This document shows, piece by piece, positions 10,013-18,423 of a DNA stretch of 64,000 nt. A model generated the notes under the pieces. The model saw only the letters and a list, made by a program, of their open reading frames with translations. It did not search any database and was not told where the DNA came from. Numbering within the stretch: position 1 is the stretch's first letter; the number at the start of each line of letters is the position of its first letter. Position numbers and translations under genes: made by a program. Source of the DNA: WHSW01 sp963742205 (GTDB taxonomy: Bacteria; Actinomycetota; Thermoleophilia; Solirubrobacterales; 70-9). Location of the stretch: assembly GCA_963742205.1 (NCBI GenBank), contig CAVUKZ010000005.1, forward strand, positions 62,001 through 126,000, in the 5' to 3' direction.

Positions 10013-11744
10013 GTGATCCGTGCTCGCAGGGAACGCGGGCGTTTCTTTCTAGTCGCCCTCGGAGTTGCAACCAGCGCGCTGCTCGCCAGCGCCGTGCCCG
10101 CGTTTGCGGACGACGAGACGCTGCAGCCGGCGAGCTATCCGGACATGTCGACGTACTCGTGCCACACGAACCCGATCCCGATCTACCCGGGGCAGAACAC
10201 CAACCTCGTCGGCATCACCAAGACCTGCCCCAACGCGCAGAAGGTCAGCGGCCCGGGCGACACGAGCCCGTTCGCGCCCGGCTCGACCGCCACCGGGTAC
10301 GTCACGCGCTTCAAGCCGAGCATGGTCGAGATTCACCCCGATGGCTCGACCACGACGCCCGCCGTCTGGGACCTGCACCTCCATCACGTCGTCTGGCTCG
10401 CGCCGGACGGCGGCCCGACCTTCGCCTCCGGCGAGGAGAAGACGATCGCGATGCAGCCGCAGGGCTACGGACTGAAGGTGGGCGGCGACGCCAAGTGGGG
10501 CCTCAACTACATGATCCACAACCTCACCGCCCAGGGCGGGCGATCGGTCGAGATCACGTGGGAGATCGACTGGGTGCCGGAAACCAACCCGCCGCGTACC
10601 GACATCCACCAGACGAAGGTTCAGTGGATGGACGTCGCCGGGTTCCCCCACATCTACCCGGTCTTCGACGCCGAGCGCGGCTTCGACCTCAACGGCGACG
10701 GCAAGTACGTCTTCCCCGACGAGGTGCCGACCGACCCGAACGTGCCCGGGTACGAGGAGCGCGAGAACATCAGCCCGTCGCGCAAGTGGACCGTGCCAGA
10801 GGGCGGGGCGACGCTCGTCTTCGGCGCCGGGCACCTGCACCCGGGCGGCGAGAGCGTCGACCTCCAGGTCTCCCGCGACGGTCCCGACGCCGGCACGGTG
10901 GCCGGCGACGATCCGGCCGAGACCAAGCCCCTCTTCAAGTCCACGCGCACTACTACGAGCCCGCGGGCGCGGTGAGCTGGGACGTGAGCATGGAGGCGAC
11001 CCGACCGGACTGGCGGATCAGCCTCAAGGAGGGCGACGTGCTCAATCGATCAACGTCACCTACGACGTCCGCAAGGCGTCCTGGTACGAGTCGATGGGCA
11101 TCCTGCCGCTCTCGGTCACCAAGTACGACGACCCGGCGGCCAAGGACCCGTTCGACGATGCTGCCGCGGTCAAGGCGATGTACGACGAGGGCGGCATCCT
11201 GACCCACGGGCGCCTGCCCGAGAACGTCGACAAGAAGGCGCGCAAGGACCTCAAGATCACGGATCCGCGCAAGGTCAAGAGCAAGGGCAAGCGGGTGCCG
11301 GCCTCGGGGATCGAGATCAACGGCTTCGGCTACTCGCCCGGCGGCTTCTCGGCCTTCAAGAAGTTCCCGGTCGGCGAGATGCGCCCGCCGGTGGTCAAGC
11401 CGGGGTCGAGCGTCACGTTCACCAACTTCGACGCGCTGCCCGACATGACCGACAACGAGCAGGCCTGGCACACGATCACGTCGTGCTCGGCGCCGTGCAA
11501 CCTGGGCGCCGGGATCGGCTATCCGCTCGCGCGCGGCAAGGTCAAGTTCGACTCCGGTCAGCTCGGCTACGGATCGTTCACCAGCTCCGAGGTGACCACG
11601 GGCTCGAACGTGTACACCACGCCGCCGCTCACCCAGCCGGGCAAGACCTACACGTACTTCTGCCGGATCCACCCGTACATGCGCGGCTCGATCCGCGTCG
11701 CCGGCAAGGCCCCCAAGGGCCCGAAGCACCTCGTCAAGCAGTAG
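10013..11744 (+). CDS. Secreted two-domain copper protein (PHM-like plus cupredoxin), frameshifted
   Basis: A signal peptide (FFLVALGVATSALLASAVPAFA) precedes about 550 residues. The first domain has HLHHVVWL and HLHPGGESVDLQ, the paired-histidine layout of copper type II monooxygenase/PHM-like folds. The second, near the C-terminus, is a cupredoxin with a complete type-1 copper site: WHTITSC, then YFCRIHPYM (Cys-His-Met). A role in extracytoplasmic electron transfer or copper binding is inferred; I know no characterised homologue with this pairing. The frame breaks near 10940 (a G seems lost in AAGTCC) and near 11045 (a base lost in CTCAATCG). Start GTG 10013 is preceded by CACAAT 6 nt upstream; the divergent dipeptidase begins 113 bp away. 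Confidence 0.75.
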
Positions 11745-11752
11745 CGCGGCGC

Positions 11753-12397
11753 CTAGGCGAGCGCTGGCGCGGGAAAGAGGCCGAGGAAGCGTCTCGCTGC
11801 CCGGCGCCCCGCGAGCTCGAGCGACCCCGCGCGTTCGGCCTCGGCGAGCGGGCGCCCCTGCCACAGGACCTCCGCGAGCGTGATCGGGTCGGTCGCGATC
11901 GTCGCGTCGGGGTCCTCGGCGGCTCCGCGCGCGATGTCGAACCGCCCGTCGCGGACGGTCGCGGTGAAGTCCTCGTCGTCGAGCCGGAGCGCGTAGGTCC
12001 CGTCCCCGTCCCCGGCCCGCCCGGGATCGAACTGCGTCCGGAGGGCGATCACAACCGAGTTCACGCCCAGCGCGGGAGCCCCGGGCGGAAACGGAGCCCG
12101 GCGACCCCAGCGGCCAAGCTCGAGCACCACGCCCTCCAGCTCACGCCCGCGCTCCGTGAGTTCGTACACGCGCGACGCCGCGGGCGGCGGCAACTTGCGG
12201 CGGGTCAGGATCCCGTCGCGCTCGAGCTCGCGCAGGCGCTGAGCCAGGACGTCCGGCCCGATGTGAGGGAGGCCCGCGCGCAGGTCCGTGAACCGCTTCG
12301 GGCCGAGCAGCAGCTCGCGGACGACGAGCAGCGCCCAGCGTTCGCCGACCAGGTCGAGCGCGCGGGCGATCCCGCAGCCGTCGCCGTACGTCCTCAT
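11753..12397 (-). CDS. HxlR-family transcriptional regulator with C-terminal SCP2-like domain
   Basis: The N-terminal winged helix of about 110 residues is typical of HxlR: CGIARALDLVGERWALLVVRELLLGPKRF and LAQRLRELERDGILTRR. A second domain (about 120-210, FTATVRDGRFDIARG...ATIATDPITLAEVLWQG) resembles the sterol-carrier SCP2-like fold found on some HxlR proteins and may bind a hydrophobic ligand. ATG 12397 is preferred over the in-frame ATG at 12418 because TAACAT sits 7 nt upstream of it. It is divergent from the VOC gene at 12474, with a perfect palindrome between them, so it probably represses that gene and itself. Confidence 0.85.
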   Translation of the reverse strand: MRTYGDGCGIARALDLVGERWALLVVRELLLGPKRFTDLRAGLPHIGPDVLAQRLRELERDGILTRRKLPPPAASRVYELTERGRELEGVVLELGRWGRRAPFPPGAPALGVNSVVIALRTQFDPGRAGDGDGTYALRLDDEDFTATVRDGRFDIARGAAEDPDATIATDPITLAEVLWQGRPLAEAERAGSLELAGRRAARRFLGLFPAPALA

Positions 12398-12437
12398 GCG
12401 ACAAATGTTAGACGACACATCGGACTTTCCATCTATA

Positions 12438-12456
12438 TAGTTGGTTTATCCAACTA
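12438..12456. promoter_or_regulatory. Palindromic operator between HxlR and VOC genes
   Basis: TAGTTGGTTTATCCAACTA is a perfect 7-bp inverted repeat around a 5-bp A/T spacer. It overlaps the likely -10 of the plus-strand VOC gene (TATAGT, 12436-12441), and GGAGGAGA at 12466 is that gene's ribosome site. This is the expected place for HxlR binding. Confidence 0.55.
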
Positions 12457-12473
12457 CTTGACCAGGAGGAGAG

Positions 12474-13280
12474 ATGAGCGATCGAGATGCGTACCCGGCG
12501 GGGGTCCCGTGCTGGGTCGACACGCTGCAGCCCGACGCGCAGGCGGCGGCTCGCTTCTACGGCGAGCTCTTCGGCTGGGCGATCGAGGGCCCCGGCGAGA
12601 TGCCGGGCGACCCGCCCGGCGAGTACTTCGTCGCCCGCGTGGGCGACCGCGACGTCGCCGGCGTCGGCTCGGCCGGGCCCGGCGGCGGACCGGCATGGAA
12701 CACGTACATCCGAGTCGACAGCGCGGATCTCGCGGTTGAGCGGGCGCGGGCCGCCGGCGGCGAGGTGCTCGTGGGCCCGTTCGACGCGCCGCCGGCCGGC
12801 CGCCTCGCGGTGCTCGCCGACCCCGCCGGCGCTTCGTTCTGCGTCTGGGAGGCGGCCGATCGGGAGGGGGCCCAGGCGATCAACGAACCCGGCGCGTGGT
12901 CGATGAGCATGCTCGTCACCGGCGATCCGGAGGGCGCGACGACGTTCTACCGCGAGGTGTTCGGCTGGGAGACGGAGGGCTTCGAGATGGACGGCGCCCG
13001 GTTCTGGCTCTGGCGCCTGCCGGGCTACCTCGGCGGCGTGCCCCAGCAGCCGGTCCCGCGCGACGTCGTCGCGGTGATGGCCCCGGCCCCGGAGGGCGCC
13101 CCTGCGGCCTGGTCGGTCGACTTCTGGGTCGACGACGTCGATGACGTCGCGTCGCGCGCGGCGAGCCTCGGCGGCCGCGTCGCGGTCGAGCCGGCGACGA
13201 CGGCCATCGGGAGGGAGGCGACCCTCGCGGACCCCGAGGGCGCGACGTTCACGGTGAGCCGGGTCAGCGCGGGCGGCTAG
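12474..13280 (+). CDS. VOC-family protein with two glyoxalase-like domains
   Basis: A 268-residue soluble protein built of two vicinal-oxygen-chelate modules: about 8-125 (VPCWVDTLQPDAQAAARFYG to PAGASFCVWE) and about 135-265 (SMSMLVTGDPEGATTFYREV to DPEGATFTVSRV). Each module begins with a W/D strand and the A-x-x-FY-x-x-LFGW helix typical of antigen Cfp30B-like proteins. Metal ligands are not complete in the usual positions, so binding or resistance rather than glyoxalase activity is as likely. A strong Shine-Dalgarno (GGAGGAGAG) fixes the ATG. The regulator is probably the divergent HxlR protein. A second, distinct member occurs at 47049-47865. Confidence 0.9.
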   Translation: MSDRDAYPAGVPCWVDTLQPDAQAAARFYGELFGWAIEGPGEMPGDPPGEYFVARVGDRDVAGVGSAGPGGGPAWNTYIRVDSADLAVERARAAGGEVLVGPFDAPPAGRLAVLADPAGASFCVWEAADREGAQAINEPGAWSMSMLVTGDPEGATTFYREVFGWETEGFEMDGARFWLWRLPGYLGGVPQQPVPRDVVAVMAPAPEGAPAAWSVDFWVDDVDDVASRAASLGGRVAVEPATTAIGREATLADPEGATFTVSRVSAGG

Positions 13281-14343
13281 CCGACTCGAACCCGGTGAGC
13301 GTCGCGCGCACCAGCGACCCGATCGACTCGAGCTCGTAGCCGCCCTCCTGGACGACCACGGTCGGTAGACCGAGGGCGCCGAGGATGCGTCCGGCAGCCT
13401 CGTAGCCCTCGAGGCTCACGGCGAGCGGGCTCTCCGGGTCGCCCTCGGCCGCGTCGACCCCGAGGGCGACCACGAGCGCGCGCGCGCCGCCGCGCGCCGC
13501 CCACTCGCCGAGCTCGGTCACGGCCTCGAGCCACGCCTCATCCCCGGAGCCCGGGGTGAGCGGCAGGTTGCGATTCGCTCCCGCGCCGGCCCCGGTACCC
13601 GTCTCGGCGGCGAAGCCGAGGAAGTGCGGGAACCAGCCAGCGCCCGGGTCGACGTGCGCCGAGGCGACCAGGACCTCGGGGTCGGCATAGAAGATGGACT
13701 GGGTCCCGTTGCCGTGGTGCGCGTCGACGTCGACGACGGCCACGGGGGCGCCGATACGGTCGCGAAGGCGGGCGGCCGCGGCGGCGGTGTTGTTGAGGTA
13801 ACAGGAGCCGCCGAAGCCGGTCCGCGTTGCGTGATGCCCCGGCGGCCTGCAGCAGGCGTAGGCGGCGGGCTGACCGTCGGCGACCAGGTCGGCCGCGGTC
13901 AGCGCCGCGTCGACCGCCGCCCTGGCGGCCTCCCAGGTGCCCGGGCCGATCAGGGTCATCGTGTCGTAGGCGAACTGGCCGGCCCGAGCCGTGACCGCGG
14001 TCGCCAGCGCCGGGCGTAGCCCGGACATGAGCGCCGGGTGGGGAAAGACGTAGGGCACGACGCGGTCCTGGCCGGGATCGCGATCGAGACCCGCGGCCTC
14101 CCACTGCGCCCAGGCTCCCGCCAGGTAGTCGAGCAACTCACGGTCGTGAACCGCAAGGACGGCGTCATCGTCGTGTGTCGCGGCCTCGACGAGGCGGGCG
14201 CCGTCGTCCTCGAGCGCGGCCCGGATCCGGTCCGCCCGCTCCGGGACCTCCGTCCCCGGCGTCCGGACCCCGACCCAGACCTCGCCGCCCGGCTCGTGCC
14301 GGCGGTGGCGATCCGTCCACACGAGCGGCATCGAGAGGCTCAC
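13264..14343 (-). CDS. Histone-deacetylase-family amidohydrolase (class II / acetylpolyamine type)
   Basis: A zinc amidohydrolase of about 359 residues with the full HDAC signature: PPGHHATRTGF (charge-relay histidines), VVDVDAHHGNGTQSIFY (Asp and His zinc ligands), the later zinc-ligand loop in VALGVDAAEGDPESPLAV and VVQEGGYE near the end. Bacterial members deacetylate acetyl-lysine, acetylpolyamines or similar amides. GTG 14343 is favoured because TAGGCT lies 8 nt upstream; ATG 14331 is the alternative. An apparent extension back to 14907 is only read-through of the opposite gene. It is divergent from the lysine-fermentation-type operon at 14513, which hints at a shared substrate. Its 3' end overlaps the VOC gene by 17 bp. 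Confidence 0.88.
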   Translation of the reverse strand: MSLSMPLVWTDRHRRHEPGGEVWVGVRTPGTEVPERADRIRAALEDDGARLVEAATHDDDAVLAVHDRELLDYLAGAWAQWEAAGLDRDPGQDRVVPYVFPHPALMSGLRPALATAVTARAGQFAYDTMTLIGPGTWEAARAAVDAALTAADLVADGQPAAYACCRPPGHHATRTGFGGSCYLNNTAAAAARLRDRIGAPVAVVDVDAHHGNGTQSIFYADPEVLVASAHVDPGAGWFPHFLGFAAETGTGAGAGANRNLPLTPGSGDEAWLEAVTELGEWAARGGARALVVALGVDAAEGDPESPLAVSLEGYEAAGRILGALGLPTVVVQEGGYELESIGSLVRATLTGFESASRPR

Positions 14344-14400
14344 GGCGCGCGAGCCTAGCCGCTCGCTTCCGGCTCGGTGCGAGATTCCGACCGTCCTCCG

Positions 14401-14512
14401 AACGAACGTTCGCTCGTTAGTACAAATCGGCACATCCATTACGTCGCGTTTGCTCCATTGGTGCCCATTGACGCAGGTGGGTCTCGCGGCATAGGTTTCC
14501 GAACGTCCGTTC
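14401..14512. promoter_or_regulatory. Divergent control region with two related palindromes
   Basis: Two palindromes share the half-site GAACG/CGTTC. One is CGAACGTTCG (14403-14412), nested in an AACGA/TCGTT repeat (14401-14418). The other is GAACGTCCGTTC (14501-14512), directly against the ATG of kdd at 14513. Between them, TTGACG (14468-14473) and ATAGGT (14491-14496), 17 bp apart, form a plausible promoter whose start would fall inside the second palindrome. These are good candidates for the TetR protein encoded at 16778. Confidence 0.5.
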
Positions 14513-15557
14513 ATGAATGGTCGGGAGGAGATCCGCCAGCAGCTCGGCGCCGACAGGGTCATCGACCCGCCGGGTGCCCTGCCCCAGCCCGCCGAGCGGC
14601 TCGACGCCACCGGTCCGGTGCGCCCGTACGAGCTCGAGGTCGCGGTCGAGCGCCTCTGCCTGGACTCGACCTCGCACCGGGACCTGCGGCGCCGCTGCGA
14701 CGGCGACCCGGGGCGGATGGCGGCCAGGATCGAGGAGATCGTCGACACGCGCGGGAAGATGCACAACCCCGACACCGACTCCGGCGGCATCCTGATGGGC
14801 ACGGTCGCCGCCGTCGGCGATCGCCTTGCTGATCCGCCGTCGACCGGAGCGCCGATAGTCGCTTTGGGGTCGCTCACCCTCACCCCGCTACGCCTCGCCG
14901 AGGTCACCGGGCTGGACCCCGACTCGCCACAGGTCGAGGTCAGCGGGTCCGCCTACATCTTCGAGCGCGCGCCCTGGGCACCGCTCCCCGACGACCTGCC
15001 GTCGCACGACGGCGCTCGAGCTGTTCGACGTCTGCGCCGCCGCCTCGCAGCTTCGCGACCTGATGCCGCGCGAGGGCACCGTCTGCGTGCTCGGCGCCGG
15101 GCACGCCGGCAAGCTGGCGCTCGCCTGCGCGCGCGAGGAGATGGAGGGCGGGACGGTCGTCGCGATCGACGTCGATCAGGCCGCGGTCGACCGCGTCGCC
15201 GAGCTCGGCCTGTGCGACGTCGGCGTCGCCACCGACCTGCGCGACCCGCTGGCGGCGCTCGACGTGGTCCGCGCCGCGGGCGTCGGCCCGGCCGACCTGA
15301 CGGTGGTCGTGGTCAACGCCACGGGTTGCGAGCCGGCCTCGATCCTGCTGACCGCCGACAGCGGCACCGTGCTCTTCTTCTCGATGGCGACCTCGTTCGG
15401 CGCCGCGGCGCTGGCGGCGGACGGGATCGGCACCAGCGCCCGGATGCTGATCGGCAGCGGGTATCCGCCCGACCGCGGCGCCTACGCGCTCGAGCTCGTC
15501 CGCGGCTCGGAGCCGCTGCGCCGCGCCCTCGGCCTCGTCGTCGGAGAGCCGGCGTGA
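14513..15557 (+). CDS. kdd: L-erythro-3,5-diaminohexanoate dehydrogenase, frameshifted
   Basis: About 347 residues. The N-terminal pattern RVIDPPGALPQPAERLD and the middle segment DTRGKMHNPDTDSGGILMG are characteristic of Kdd of the lysine fermentation pathway. It oxidatively deaminates 3,5-diaminohexanoate to 3-keto-5-aminohexanoate with NAD(P). The Rossmann glycines are VCVLGAGHAGKLALA, followed by VVAIDVDQAAVDR. An extra G near 15014 (GACGGCGCTC) shifts the frame; deletion gives DALELFDVCAAASQL. First gene of a long operon: it overlaps the next gene by GTGA. The ATG directly follows a palindrome, so it may be translated from a near-leaderless message. Confidence 0.87.
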
Positions 15558-15949
15558 ACGCGGGTCACTCGGTGCAGATGCGCTGGCGCGATCTCGACGG
15601 GCTCGGCCACGTCAACCACACGGTCGTCCTGACGTACCTGGAGGAGGGCCGCGACGCGTTCCTCAAGGCGTGCGGAATCTCCCGGGACGAGTACGTGGTG
15701 GGGCGCTGCTCGGTCGAGTTCAACGGCGAGATCGATCCGGCGTTCGAGGCGGTCACCGTCCAGTGCGCCGTTCGCGAGCTTGGCAACAAGAGCGTGACCA
15801 CCAGCGAGCGGATCGTCGACGGCAGGGGGGAGGCGATCGTCGAGGCCGAGTTCGGGATCGTGCTGTGGGACCCGGATCGCCGCGCGTCGCGACCGATCAC
15901 CGACGAGGAGCGTGCCTTGCTCGCGCGCTCCGGACAGGAGGGGACATGA
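15554..15949 (+). CDS. Hotdog-fold acyl-CoA thioesterase or 3-aminobutyryl-CoA ammonia-lyase
   Basis: A 131-residue single hotdog domain: MRWRDLDGLGHVNHTVVLTYLEE carries the Asp and HVN of the 4-hydroxybenzoyl-CoA thioesterase family, and the protein ends with a short charged tail. In lysine fermentation clusters the gene beside kce is often kal, a small hotdog-like ammonia-lyase acting on 3-aminobutyryl-CoA, the product of Kce. Position therefore suggests Kal function, while the catalytic motif reads as a thioesterase; I cannot separate them by eye. GTG start overlaps the kdd stop (GTGA), and its own TGA overlaps the ATG of kce (ATGA), so all three are coupled. Confidence 0.75.
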   Translation: MNAGHSVQMRWRDLDGLGHVNHTVVLTYLEEGRDAFLKACGISRDEYVVGRCSVEFNGEIDPAFEAVTVQCAVRELGNKSVTTSERIVDGRGEAIVEAEFGIVLWDPDRRASRPITDEERALLARSGQEGT

Positions 15950-16785
15950 GCCCGGCCAGCGCCTGGAACAGCGAGCCCGTAGTCGTCACGTGCGCGATCA
16001 CGGGCGCCGACGTCTTCCGCGAGAACAACCCGAACATCCCGTACACGACCGAGGAGATCGCCGATTCGACCATCGGGGCCGCCGGGGCGGGCGCGACCGT
16101 CGCCCACCTGCACGTCCGCGAGGACGACGGCACGCCGAGCGGCCGGCCGGAGCTGTTCGTGGACGCGATCGATCGCATCCGCGCCCGCTCGGAGATCCTC
16201 ACCATGGTCTCCACCGGGGGCGCCAACGACATGACGATCGAGGAGCGCACGACCGGCCTCGAGGCGAAGCCGGACATCTCCGGGGTCGAGTCCGGCTCGA
16301 TGAACTTCGGCGATGAGACCTTCATCACCCCGCCGCCGGCCGGGCGCGGAATCGTCGAGCGCGCCCAGGGCATGGGGATCGCGCTGGAGGTCGAGACCTT
16401 CGACGTCGGCCACGTGGTCAGCGCCGTGCGCTGGCTCGAGCAGGGCCTGCTCGATGGGCCGCTGCGGATCAACCTCGTCTTCGGCGTCCCCGGCGGGATC
16501 GACGCCTCGCCGGAGGCGCTCGACGCGATGCTGCGCCCGCTGCCTCCCGAGACGTTCTGGACCGTCACCTGCATCGGCCGTCATCACCAGCGGATGCTCG
16601 GCCTGGCGCTGCTCAAGGGGGCGCCGGGAATCCGCACCGGGCTCGAGGACGTCGCCTACATCGCCAAGGGCGAACTGGCGCCGTCGAACGCCGCCCTGGT
16701 CGAGATGGCGGTCGGCATGGCGCGGAGCCTCGGCCGCGAGGTCGCCACGCAGGACCAGACCAAGGGGCTGCTGGGGCTTGGCTGA
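15946..16785 (+). CDS. kce: 3-keto-5-aminohexanoate cleavage enzyme (BKACE family)
   Basis: A 279-residue TIM-barrel protein of the BKACE/DUF849 family. VVVTCAITGA at the N-terminus, the zinc-binding pair H54 and H56 in VAHLHVRE, STGGAND, SGSMNFGD and VFGVPGGIDASPE are all present, and TVTCIGRHHQRM lies in the C-terminal half. Kce condenses 3-keto-5-aminohexanoate with acetyl-CoA to give 3-aminobutyryl-CoA and acetoacetate. BKACE enzymes as a family accept many beta-keto acids, but adjacency to kdd and a hotdog gene argues for the lysine-type substrate. No frame disruption. Coupled to its neighbours by ATGA upstream and an 8-bp overlap with the TetR gene downstream. Confidence 0.9.
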   Translation: MSPASAWNSEPVVVTCAITGADVFRENNPNIPYTTEEIADSTIGAAGAGATVAHLHVREDDGTPSGRPELFVDAIDRIRARSEILTMVSTGGANDMTIEERTTGLEAKPDISGVESGSMNFGDETFITPPPAGRGIVERAQGMGIALEVETFDVGHVVSAVRWLEQGLLDGPLRINLVFGVPGGIDASPEALDAMLRPLPPETFWTVTCIGRHHQRMLGLALLKGAPGIRTGLEDVAYIAKGELAPSNAALVEMAVGMARSLGREVATQDQTKGLLGLG

Positions 16786-17437
16786 AGCCGTCGCCATTCC
16801 CGCTCGCCGGGGCTCGGAGACCCGCGAGGCGATCCTGAGCTCTGCGATTGAGCTCTTCGGGCGTCGTGGCTACCACGCGACCTCGATGCGGGCGCTGGCC
16901 TCCGAGGCGCAGGTGCAGCCGGCGGCGATCTACCACTGGTACGCGAGCAAGGAGGCGATCCTGGTCGAGCTCCAGGACGACTTCATGGAGAAGCTCACCG
17001 AGCGCGTGGTCGCCGCCATGGCCCGCCACGACCGGCCCGCCCTGCGCCTCGCGGCGGCCGTCCGCGAGCACGTGGTCTTCCACGGCATCCACCGGCTCGA
17101 GGCGTTCGTCACCGACAGCGAGATCCGGGCGCTCACGGACGGCCCGCGCGAGGCGCTGATCGGAAAGCGCGACGACTACCAGGCGATGTTCAGCGAGCAG
17201 ATCCGCGACGGGATCCGCGACGGCTCGCTGCGAGCCACCGACGCCCACGTCGCCACCTACGCGATCCTGCTCCAGTGCACCGGGGTCGCGCTGTGGTTCG
17301 ACCCGGCCGGACCGCTGCAGCTCGAGCAGGTCGCCGAGCTCCACGTCGAGCTCGTGCTCGGCTCCCTGGCGGCCTCGAGGGAGCTGATCGCCGAGGCGAT
17401 CGCCAGCGTCTCGCGCGGCGAGGCGGCCCCTCGATGA
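16778..17437 (+). CDS. TetR-family regulator of the lysine/peptide operon
   Basis: About 219 residues with an N-terminal TetR helix-turn-helix: ETREAILSSAIELFGRRGYH, MRALASEAQVQPAAIYHWYASKEAIL. The alpha-helical ligand domain fills the remainder. The best start is TTG 16778 inside the end of kce, giving LAEAVAIPARRGSETREA; no ATG is available before the HTH. It lies within the operon between kce and the S66 peptidase gene (ATGA overlap at 17434), so it is probably autoregulated. The GAACG/CGTTC palindromes at 14401-14512 are the natural operators. The ligand may be a CoA thioester or amino-acid intermediate, by inference. Confidence 0.87.
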   Translation: MAEAVAIPARRGSETREAILSSAIELFGRRGYHATSMRALASEAQVQPAAIYHWYASKEAILVELQDDFMEKLTERVVAAMARHDRPALRLAAAVREHVVFHGIHRLEAFVTDSEIRALTDGPREALIGKRDDYQAMFSEQIRDGIRDGSLRATDAHVATYAILLQCTGVALWFDPAGPLQLEQVAELHVELVLGSLAASRELIAEAIASVSRGEAAPR

Positions 17438-18423
17438 GCGCCCGCATCAAGCCGCCGGCACTCCCGGACGCGGCCACGATTGCGGTCGTCGCCCCCGCCA
17501 GCCCGCCGCAGACACGCTCGGACATCGAGCAGGCGACCGCCTACTTCGAGTCCCGCGGCCACGCGGTCGTCTTCGGCCCCAACCACCGGAAGGTGCACGG
17601 CTACCTGGCCGGCACCGACGAGGAGCGCGCCGCGGACCTGCAGTGGGCGCTCTCGGAGCCCGGGATCGACATGGTGCACACGCTCTGCGGGGGCTATGGC
17701 TGCGCGCGGCTCTACGACCTGATCGATTGGGACGCGGTCGGCGAGCCGCGGATCGTCTGCGGCTTCTCGGATATCACGGCGCTGCATCTGGCGCTCGCCG
17801 CCAACCACGGATGGGTGAGCTTTTACGGGCCCAACTTCCTGCGCTTCACGCGCCGCAAGGACGAGCTCACCAAGGAGACCGAGGATTGGTTCCATCGGGC
17901 CTTTCAGCCGGAGCCGCTCGGCCGCGTGTTCGAGGACCCGGAGAACCCCTACGTGCTCACGGTCGGCGGCGGCGTCGCGGAGGGCACGCTCGTCGGCGGC
18001 TGCATCACGTTGCTGACGGCGAGCATGGGAACCCCGTACGAGATCCAGACCGAAGGCTGCATCGTGCTGATCGAGGATCTGAACGAGGACGAGTACCTGG
18101 TCGACACGGCGATCAACCAGCTGGTTCGGTCGGGGAAGCTCTCCGAGGCCGCGGGGGTGGTGGTCGGCACCGACGTCAACCTGCACTCTCGGGTCCCGCC
18201 GGAGGGGTCGGAGTCGACGCTCTCGGTCGAAGAGGTCCTCGACGAGCTGATCGCGCCGCTGGGGATCCCGGCGATCGCGAACGTGCCCGTCGGGCACGGC
18301 AAGCACATGGCGACGGTGCCGCTCGGGGTCCGAGCGCGGATCGACGGCGACGCCAAGACGCTCGAGGTCCTCGAGCCGGCGGTGGAGCCAAGAACTGACA
18401 CGACGCGAAACGGAGGCGTGTGA
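17434..18423 (+). CDS. S66-family LD-carboxypeptidase / MccF-like serine peptidase
   Basis: A 329-residue cytoplasmic peptidase of family S66. IAVVAPASPP opens the protein; the nucleophile serine is in CGFSDITALHLAL, after LCGGYGCARLYDLIDW. Further on are WVSFYGPNF, GGGVAEGTLVGGCITLL, a catalytic glutamate in CIVLIEDLNED and the histidine in VPVGHGKH. Known members cleave L,D-bonds in murein tetrapeptides or amide bonds to modified C-termini (microcin C immunity). Placed directly before an oligopeptide ABC importer, it more likely trims imported peptides. It is coupled to the regulator by ATGA and to the next gene by TGATG. Confidence 0.9.
   Translation: MSARIKPPALPDAATIAVVAPASPPQTRSDIEQATAYFESRGHAVVFGPNHRKVHGYLAGTDEERAADLQWALSEPGIDMVHTLCGGYGCARLYDLIDWDAVGEPRIVCGFSDITALHLALAANHGWVSFYGPNFLRFTRRKDELTKETEDWFHRAFQPEPLGRVFEDPENPYVLTVGGGVAEGTLVGGCITLLTASMGTPYEIQTEGCIVLIEDLNEDEYLVDTAINQLVRSGKLSEAAGVVVGTDVNLHSRVPPEGSESTLSVEEVLDELIAPLGIPAIANVPVGHGKHMATVPLGVRARIDGDAKTLEVLEPAVEPRTDTTRNGGV

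Noticed and set aside
14344..14907. N-terminal extension of the deacetylase reading back through the kdd promoter and 5' end
   Set aside because: No similarity to HDAC proteins, crosses the divergent promoter region, and a leaderless GTG start fits at 14343.
14513..15949. Apparent Kdd-thioesterase fusion
   Set aside because: The Kdd frame after the shift at 15014 ends with TGA at 15557 in another frame and overlaps the GTG start of the hotdog gene.
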